Shown here one piece after another: positions 32,657 to 37,543 of a stretch of DNA of 37,543 nt (position 1 is its first letter; each line of letters starts with the position of its first letter). The notes below the pieces were generated by a model, which was given only the letters and a program-made list of their open reading frames with translations, was not told the DNA's origin and made no database searches. The stretch covers positions 1 through 37,543 of the forward strand of contig CAMLKF010000011.1 in assembly GCA_946480575.1 (NCBI GenBank), read 5' to 3'. Source of the DNA: an uncultured Nitrososphaera sp. (GTDB lineage Archaea > Thermoproteota > Nitrososphaeria > Nitrososphaerales > Nitrososphaeraceae). A program made the position numbers and the translations under genes.

Positions 32657-33493
32657 ATGAAATACAAGGTAGCCAAAAGACTCGGTTCAGGAGGATTTGG
32701 CAATGTCTACGAAGTGCAGGCCAGCGACGGCAACATCTATGCTATGAAATTGTTGAAGGATCTGAGCCCAGCCAACAAACAGAGGTTTGAAAGGGAGATC
32801 CAGATACTTGCGCAGCTAAATCATCCAAATATCGTAAAGATCGTTGAATGGAATCTAGGCGGCGACCCTCCTGACTTTAGCCCGTGGTATACAATGGAGT
32901 ATTTGCGCGGCGGGTCTCTCAGAGACCACATGGACGATAAATTCGAACACGACTATGTCTTTCAGAGGAACTGGACCATCAACGCGGTAATTCTCCCTGC
33001 TTGCCATGCGCTTGCGCAAGCCCATGCCGCGTCGATATACCACCGCGACCTAAAGCCGGACAATATCATGTATACCAGCTCTGACAGGGCACATATAAAA
33101 ATAACAGATTGGGGCCTTGGCAGGGACATTGGAAGAAAATCGATTGCCCTTACGGCCTCAACAGGCCAGATAGGAGGCACGCCAGGCTACTGCGCGCCGG
33201 AACAATGGTTTGCGCTTGATAACATAGACGGGCGTGCAGACATCTATTCTCTGGGAGTCATATTTTACGAAATGATGACTGGAAGGAGGCCCCCTTCGTA
33301 TGACGAAGACGACAGCAGCATGAAAAGATCAGATGTCGTTGACCTGCCATCCAAGTATCACCCTACCATCACCAAAGGACTTGACGCGTGTATTCTGAAA
33401 ATGCTGGAACTAGTTCCTGAAAAGCGCTACCAGTCCATATGGCAGCTGATACTTGAGATTGAATCACTACCAGATGCAAGATATTACTACTAG
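32657..33493 (+). CDS. Hanks-type Ser/Thr protein kinase
   Basis: A 278-residue protein that is all kinase domain. It shows the glycine loop LGSGGFGNV (9-17), Lys31 (AMK), Glu47, the catalytic HRDLKPDN loop (Asp131, Asn136), an activation-loop start DWG in place of DFG (Asp151), and APEQW with RADIYSLGVIFYEMM downstream. All catalytic residues are present, so it should be active. There is no membrane segment or attached sensor domain. Such bacterial/eukaryotic-type kinases are not universal in archaea and this one may have come by transfer. No phosphatase gene is adjacent. Confidence 0.92.
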   Translation: MKYKVAKRLGSGGFGNVYEVQASDGNIYAMKLLKDLSPANKQRFEREIQILAQLNHPNIVKIVEWNLGGDPPDFSPWYTMEYLRGGSLRDHMDDKFEHDYVFQRNWTINAVILPACHALAQAHAASIYHRDLKPDNIMYTSSDRAHIKITDWGLGRDIGRKSIALTASTGQIGGTPGYCAPEQWFALDNIDGRADIYSLGVIFYEMMTGRRPPSYDEDDSSMKRSDVVDLPSKYHPTITKGLDACILKMLELVPEKRYQSIWQLILEIESLPDARYYY

Positions 33494-33567
33494 AGAGAGA
33501 AAAATCCGTCTGACGTAATCCAGATAGCAAATCCTTATATCGTTACTAGGGTGAATCCAGGGCCTAT

Positions 33568-33692
33568 ATGATGCTAAAATCAGGTCTTACATCTGCAACA
33601 TTGTTTTTGACATTGACAGAAAGAAGGACAGGGAAGAAGCGATCAAGCACAGCAGGGCCTCCCATGAAATGACTCAGGGCTTCAGAGAATAG
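33568..33692 (+). pseudogene. Probable broken small zinc-finger-like protein
   Basis: A frame ending at 33692 reads YICNIVFDIDRKKDREEA and then KHSRASHEM, which resembles a small C-x2-C...H-x4-H protein with its second cysteine lost. Its only starts are in another frame (ATG at 33568 and 33571), and a TATA-like CTTATAT near 33535 fits those. A one-base change between about 33575 and 33586 would restore the gene. It could be a decayed member of the zinc-finger set of this window. Confidence 0.35.
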
Positions 33693-33727
33693 AACTAGTC
33701 AACATAATGATGACCCCAACCAACTAA

Positions 33728-35188
33728 CTAACTTCCGTCTCTAACTATCCGGTATATCCTGCCGTCTTCGTACGTCAACACGTACAGAAAACCGTCAGGG
33801 CCAGTCTCAATATCAGTTATCCTGCCAAAACCCTTGCCAAGCACTATGGGGGAAAGCTCATGTGACGCTTCAGAAGGATCGACGCCATTATTATCCGCCA
33901 CTAGATCAGCCAGTAGTAGCCCTTTCTGATCGTCTTCAAACCACAGCCCGGTTCGTGTTCCGTTTACTGTAAAAAAGTACAGGTTGCCGTTGTTTATGTC
34001 GCCTACAAAGATATTGTCTCTATACCTGTCACCCAGTTTTGAAGAATTGAAAAATTCAATGTCTGTAACCCCGATCGGAATATGCCAGCTGAAGACCGGA
34101 TCGTCATATCTTGCTCCTTCTAAAAGGACAAGATCACTCTCAACCGTCATGTTGGTTCTTGATATCGGCCCTGTTACCTTGTGCCAGCCGCTGTTAAAAC
34201 CCGGCCTCACAACATTTATCTCGTCATAACTACCAGGCCCATTTTCTGTGATCCATAATAATTGTGAAATGTGATCAAAGTCCATGCCAAAGCTATTCCT
34301 TATTCCATAGGCATAATACCTTGAAAGCTTGTCTTTCATCGTAGCATTACCAGTGATGTAATAATCGTAAAATGGATTATCTTTAGTAGGCAGGCCGGTC
34401 TCTCTGTCAACGCAAAGTATCACGGACTTGTCATCAGGCTCGCTGCCTGGAATCTGGTTGTCCAGCTTGCTCCCTCCTGCACTTACGTCTCCAATAACGA
34501 CGTACAGATGGCCATCGTACGGCCCGATTGACAATTTGCCGCCGTTGTGATAGGGGCCTGGCTCTCCGGGAAGATCCAAAATCAATGTTCGGTTGTCAAG
34601 AATTCTCTCCTTATGGTCATAATCGTATTTGTAAACCCTGTTTCTTAGGACTTTACTTTCATTATTATTTTGGACTGATTGCACTTTTGCTTCCCCAGAT
34701 CCAGTATCATTTTCAGTAAAGTAAAGGAACACTTCGTCGTTATCGTTATTGCCGCTGCTGACATTGCGACCGTGATAATAGTAAAAGTCATTTACAATGG
34801 CTATGCCAAGCAGCCCCCGTTCTCCCTTATTGGCTACGTTATCGAGCTGCAATACAGGCTTGTCATAGAGCTTGTCGTTTGAAACTAGCCGGACCTGCCC
34901 ATCGTTCTTCTGCAAAACCAAGATATTGCCTTTGTCCAGAAAGCGCATGCTTGTAGGAAACTTGAGCCCGTCTGCAACCAGCTCTAGTGCAAGCGAATCG
35001 TCATATAGAAACGGCGTCGACGCGTTTGCATTCGAAGTCTGATTGCTGCTAGTCCCAATGACACCTGTTTCTGCAGAAATTATGTATGATGTAACACCTG
35101 ATATAACAATGGCCGCGGCAATAACTAGCGAATGATTTGGAATTTTTCTTCTTGACAATGCTAACTGGCTGCCACCTATGGATCCCAT
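33728..35188 (-). CDS. Exported PQQ-dependent glucose/sorbosone dehydrogenase-like protein
   Basis: A 486-residue protein. A signal anchor (residues about 17-36) leads to a six-bladed beta-propeller of the GSDH/sorbosone type: LVADGLKFPTSMRFL, NVANKGERGLLGIAI, PYHNGGKLSIGPYDGHLYV, AYGIRNSFGMDFD, SGWHKVTGP and the last blade ITDIETGPDGFLYVLTY. These positions match the calcium and PQQ sites of soluble glucose dehydrogenases. The natural substrate in this lineage is unknown. The gene stands alone and is convergent with the kinase region. Confidence 0.88.
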   Translation of the reverse strand: MGSIGGSQLALSRRKIPNHSLVIAAAIVISGVTSYIISAETGVIGTSSNQTSNANASTPFLYDDSLALELVADGLKFPTSMRFLDKGNILVLQKNDGQVRLVSNDKLYDKPVLQLDNVANKGERGLLGIAIVNDFYYYHGRNVSSGNNDNDEVFLYFTENDTGSGEAKVQSVQNNNESKVLRNRVYKYDYDHKERILDNRTLILDLPGEPGPYHNGGKLSIGPYDGHLYVVIGDVSAGGSKLDNQIPGSEPDDKSVILCVDRETGLPTKDNPFYDYYITGNATMKDKLSRYYAYGIRNSFGMDFDHISQLLWITENGPGSYDEINVVRPGFNSGWHKVTGPISRTNMTVESDLVLLEGARYDDPVFSWHIPIGVTDIEFFNSSKLGDRYRDNIFVGDINNGNLYFFTVNGTRTGLWFEDDQKGLLLADLVADNNGVDPSEASHELSPIVLGKGFGRITDIETGPDGFLYVLTYEDGRIYRIVRDGS

Positions 35189-35303
35189 TAGTTAGTGAGA
35201 TCCTAGCTGCTAATTGGATCGCCCATCCATATATCAGACGTCAAACTATATACTGCAAGAGTTTCCTAGTTGAATGTACTTCCCTCAGCAAAATAGAGGA
35301 CCC

Positions 35304-35867
35304 TTATGGCTTTTTTGAATTGCCGTATTTTTCATGGTAGACAAGTTTATCCAGTGGCAGTCGGTTCTTTCTCTTTCCAGTAATCTTTTTGGCAGGATAT
35401 CCAAAACCTACCATGATCGTCGGGTTCAAGTCTTTTGGGATGTTAAAGTCGCTGCGTAGCCTTTCTTCCTTTACTCCTGTAAACAAGCCTGACGCCACGC
35501 CATAATTCCATGCGGCCAGCTGCATGTCCTGAACTACTCTCCCGGCGTCGATCATGTAGAATCTGTGCTTTGGGTTTGTCAGCACAATGATTGCAAAATT
35601 GGCACCTGAAACCCAGCCTCCGGTTGTGCTATCCTCTGCGAGCTTCATCAGGTTTCTCTCATCCTCTACAAGGATAAACCGCCAGTGCTGGGTGTTAAGC
35701 CCGGTGCCTGTCAGCCGTGCGGCTTCCAATACTTTTGATTTTATTTCTGGAGAAACTTCCTGTGAGCTGAACTCTCGCACGTCGAGTTTGGTTGCGATGC
35801 ATTCAAAGGCATCCATACATATTTGCGCCGTATTGATAGACGCGTCCATGTCTGATAAAGGCTCCAT
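35304..35867 (-). CDS. Nitroreductase-family flavoprotein
   Basis: A 187-residue protein with the FMN-binding pattern of the family: an N-terminal helix, VREFSSQEVSPEIKSKVLEAA, GLNTQHWRFILV, then a middle helix MIDAGRVVQDMQLAAW and GVASGLFTG, ending with MVGFGYPAKK. It transfers two electrons from NAD(P)H to nitro or other acceptors; the physiological role is unknown. It is divergent from the ODP-like gene at 35947, with 80 bases between. Confidence 0.9.
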   Translation of the reverse strand: MEPLSDMDASINTAQICMDAFECIATKLDVREFSSQEVSPEIKSKVLEAARLTGTGLNTQHWRFILVEDERNLMKLAEDSTTGGWVSGANFAIIVLTNPKHRFYMIDAGRVVQDMQLAAWNYGVASGLFTGVKEERLRSDFNIPKDLNPTIMVGFGYPAKKITGKRKNRLPLDKLVYHEKYGNSKKP

Positions 35868-35946
35868 ATAGCCGGGATTTGGACCTGTCGCGCTAGCTTC
35901 ACGATCATCTTTTTATTGCAAAGACGATCCTCTATACCATGTAATA

Positions 35947-36720
35947 ATGCCAGAAGTCAGCCGGACATTTTATGCAGGAAAGGATATCGATGTTTCAATC
36001 TCTGAGATAAAGGATGGCATCTACAGAATAGCTGGCCTTGTGCCTGAATACCAGATCACGTTTAACCAATTTCTAATTGACGACGAAAGCCCGATGCTGA
36101 TTCATACCGGCCCCATCGGCATGTACGAAAGGATTGAAGCAAAGGTAAAGGAAGTGATCCCGCTTGAAAAGCTGACCTATGTTGCGTTTCTGCACTTTGA
36201 AAGCGACGAATGGGGAGGCATGGATTTCCTAAAGGCTCCCAGAGCAAGGCTTGTCTGCAGCGACCTGAGCTCGAAACTGAACCTGACTGGCTGGCATGAC
36301 GTGCCAGTGGACCACATATCGTATTGGGACAACGAAGTCCTAAAAACGGGCAGGAGGTCTTTCAGGTTCATAATGACCCCGCATGTGCATCACTGGGACA
36401 GCATGATGGTGTTTGAAGAGACGACAAAGTCGCTTTTCCCGTCAGACCTGTTCATACAGCCAGGCGAAAACCGGCCGGTAATTTCCGAAGACCTGTCAGA
36501 GCAGATGATCGGGCTTTACAGGGCTGCAGGCATATTTGCAAGTGAAAAGCCGGTGAGGCAAACTACCAAGAGGCTGCAAAAGCTGTCCCCCGAGATGGTA
36601 TATCCGATGCATGGCTCTTGCATTGAGAAAGCTGCATTTTCCAAGTATGTCGACGCAATAATGAATCAAGAGTTTGCCTACACTGGAAAATTGCTAGGCC
36701 AGCAGGTTGAAATTGGTTAA
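35947..36720 (+). CDS. ODP-like metallo-beta-lactamase-fold diiron protein
   Basis: A 257-residue protein made only of the beta-lactamase-fold domain of flavodiiron and ODP proteins. It shows the diiron ligand pattern: HFESDEWG (His, Glu, Asp), a His in TPHVHHW, Asp in PSDLF and His in PMHGSC. The flavodoxin half of flavodiiron proteins is absent, as in oxygen-binding diiron proteins (ODP) that pair with signalling proteins. It could sense or reduce oxygen or nitric oxide. A TATA-like CTTTTATTG lies about 28 bases before the TSS/ATG region. The adjacent nitroreductase could supply electrons; that is inference. Confidence 0.85.
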   Translation: MPEVSRTFYAGKDIDVSISEIKDGIYRIAGLVPEYQITFNQFLIDDESPMLIHTGPIGMYERIEAKVKEVIPLEKLTYVAFLHFESDEWGGMDFLKAPRARLVCSDLSSKLNLTGWHDVPVDHISYWDNEVLKTGRRSFRFIMTPHVHHWDSMMVFEETTKSLFPSDLFIQPGENRPVISEDLSEQMIGLYRAAGIFASEKPVRQTTKRLQKLSPEMVYPMHGSCIEKAAFSKYVDAIMNQEFAYTGKLLGQQVEIG

Positions 36721-37093
36721 AGGTTTTTGAAACAATGCGCTTAGTGGATTGAATGTATATATATATATATGCACTGAAGGTTAGAGCTAAACCATAGTAC
36801 AGCTATATAGATAATTATTAAAGTAGTGCCCCTTTGATCTATAGGACTGAAAGCTATTCGCAGGGATTTAGCAGTAAAAGCTTGCTTACTGCTGCTCAGG
36901 CAGTGCGCAAGCTGTTTTGACCAGCTCATTGACAACGCTTGATACATGCATTATATGGCTTGGCCTTCCTCGTCGTAAGCATATTGCAGATCTTTGTAAA
37001 GGTTTAGTCGGTCTTCATTGTCGCTATGCGTTAGGAAAAAAAATGCTTTCCATTATCTCCCTACTGTGCGGCATTTTCGGGTAATTGGACGGA

Positions 37094-37246
37094 ATGCAGC
37101 CAAGGAAGAAACCTATCCAGCCAGAGTGGCGAAAATCGCTTACTGCCGTCTTGCTGCCAGAAGGGACAATTTTGTACCCGCTGGGCAACGTATGTAAAGA
37201 AAGTACGTGCAATTTTACAAGGGATATGTCGATAATAGTCGATTAA
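37094..37246 (+). CDS. Possible 50-residue protein
   Basis: ATG 37094 opens 50 residues with PEWRKSLTAVLLPEG and two cysteines (NVCKESTCNF) five residues apart. It has ordinary amino acid use but no family I recognise, and no TATA box at the expected distance. It may be a real small gene or a fragment. Confidence 0.25.
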   Translation: MQPRKKPIQPEWRKSLTAVLLPEGTILYPLGNVCKESTCNFTRDMSIIVD

Positions 37247-37476
37247 AAATCGAAGAATAAATGCCAAACCTCGGTTCGCTCTCTTTCTTGGCTCAGCTTT
37301 TAGAGTCAAGCCCGGGCAACAAATTTCTTATTTTGTAGTTCAGTGTTCAGATCCTGAGCTAGAAGATTCTGCAACGTAGTTGACCGCAAAGTCTAGCTTT
37401 AAGCTTTAGTACACCTATCAATTGCAACTAGTATGGGCCCTTTTCAATTTGCTAGCTGTATCCTCATTACGTTAGT

Positions 37477-37510
37477 GGGGCCAGTGGGATTTGACCTCGT
37501 CATGTTGATG
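37477..37510 (-). other. tRNA-3'-end-like sequence
   Basis: On the minus strand GAGGTCAAATCCCACTGGCC and the following CCCA resemble a T-arm plus 3' acceptor strand, but one base of the usual GGTTCAAATC loop is missing and no matching D or anticodon arm is found inside the window. The 5' end of a full tRNA would lie just past the window edge. I regard it as a possible fragment, not a gene. Confidence 0.2.
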
Positions 37511-37543
37511 GGTTCATGTGCATCCTGAGCTTTTAAGATTTCT

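Larger units (their letters stand above)
36721..37543. other. Gene-poor right end
   Basis: A TA microsatellite (36756-36770) and a weak small frame listed separately are the only clear items. Frames of 61-82 residues on the minus strand here (36741-36947, 37024-37212, 37061-37309) have no convincing content. A tRNA-3'-end-like stretch occurs at 37477-37510. Confidence 0.4.

Noticed and set aside
36756..36770. TA dinucleotide run
   Set aside because: Short simple repeat without a gene at TATA distance that I can support.
1..37543. CRISPR array, complete insertion sequence or rRNA
   Set aside because: No regularly spaced repeats, transposase motifs or rRNA segments were seen.

Overview
The window looks like a chromosomal segment of an ammonia-oxidising archaeon of the Nitrososphaera type (Thaumarchaeota/Nitrososphaeria). 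The information-processing genes are archaeal: MCM, a GINS subunit, RFC small subunit, Hel308 and aIF1A. They sit with a secreted multicopper oxidase, Asn-rich exported proteins, Lrp-like stand-alone ligand-binding domains, an expanded two-component system and many very small zinc-finger proteins. Archaeal TATA-like boxes about 26 bases (box centre to first base) upstream of start codons recur on both strands, so many genes appear leaderless. I used this spacing to choose several starts. The lineage is an inference from gene content; no rRNA gene is present.

Layout. 1-3722 (minus strand): a cut-off secreted protein, a small membrane protein, a GlcNAc-1-phosphate transferase of the MraY/Alg7 type and the helicase Hel308, the last three probably one operon. 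3766-8381: a signalling block with a large histidine kinase carrying about four tandem sensor modules, divergent from a nucleotidyl-cyclase-homology/receiver fusion and a winged-helix/receiver protein. A perfectly symmetrical TATA box lies between the divergent pair. 8469-13480: a zinc protein, an Lrp-type ligand-binding domain, then the replication cluster mcm-gins23 divergent from rfcS, and an acidic zinc-ribbon protein. 14010-16253: an exported DUF1264 (oil-body-associated-protein-like) protein and a multicopper oxidase with a fused C-terminal cupredoxin. 16256-21496: an NTF2-like protein, an RHH regulator, a radical SAM enzyme beside an unknown protein, aIF1A, and a three-gene array of winged helix plus two zinc microproteins. 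21418-26036: a membrane protein, small proteins, an operon ending in HflX (Lrp-like domain, charged 99-residue protein, 54-residue zinc ribbon, HflX) and a MEDS-domain protein. 26612-29017: an FTR1-type iron permease whose promoter holds a good DtxR/IdeR-like operator. 29435-33692: exported proteins, a run of apparently broken small membrane genes, a C2H2 microprotein, a PRC-barrel-like protein and a Hanks-type Ser/Thr kinase. 33728-36720: an exported PQQ-type sugar dehydrogenase, a nitroreductase and an ODP-like diiron metallo-beta-lactamase protein. The last 800 bases hold little that I can support.

Themes. (1) Small zinc-finger proteins are unusually dense, about nine in 37 kb. Several are under 60 residues and easily missed, and two are clear paralogues 4.7 kb apart. 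(2) Signalling is rich: kinase, two receivers, cyclase-homology domain, MEDS domain, Hanks kinase and Lrp-like domains. (3) Several small genes between 26 and 34 kb read well only if a one-base shift is assumed. They are either decaying genes or local sequence errors. I did not find a CRISPR array, an intact tRNA, an rRNA or a clear insertion sequence.
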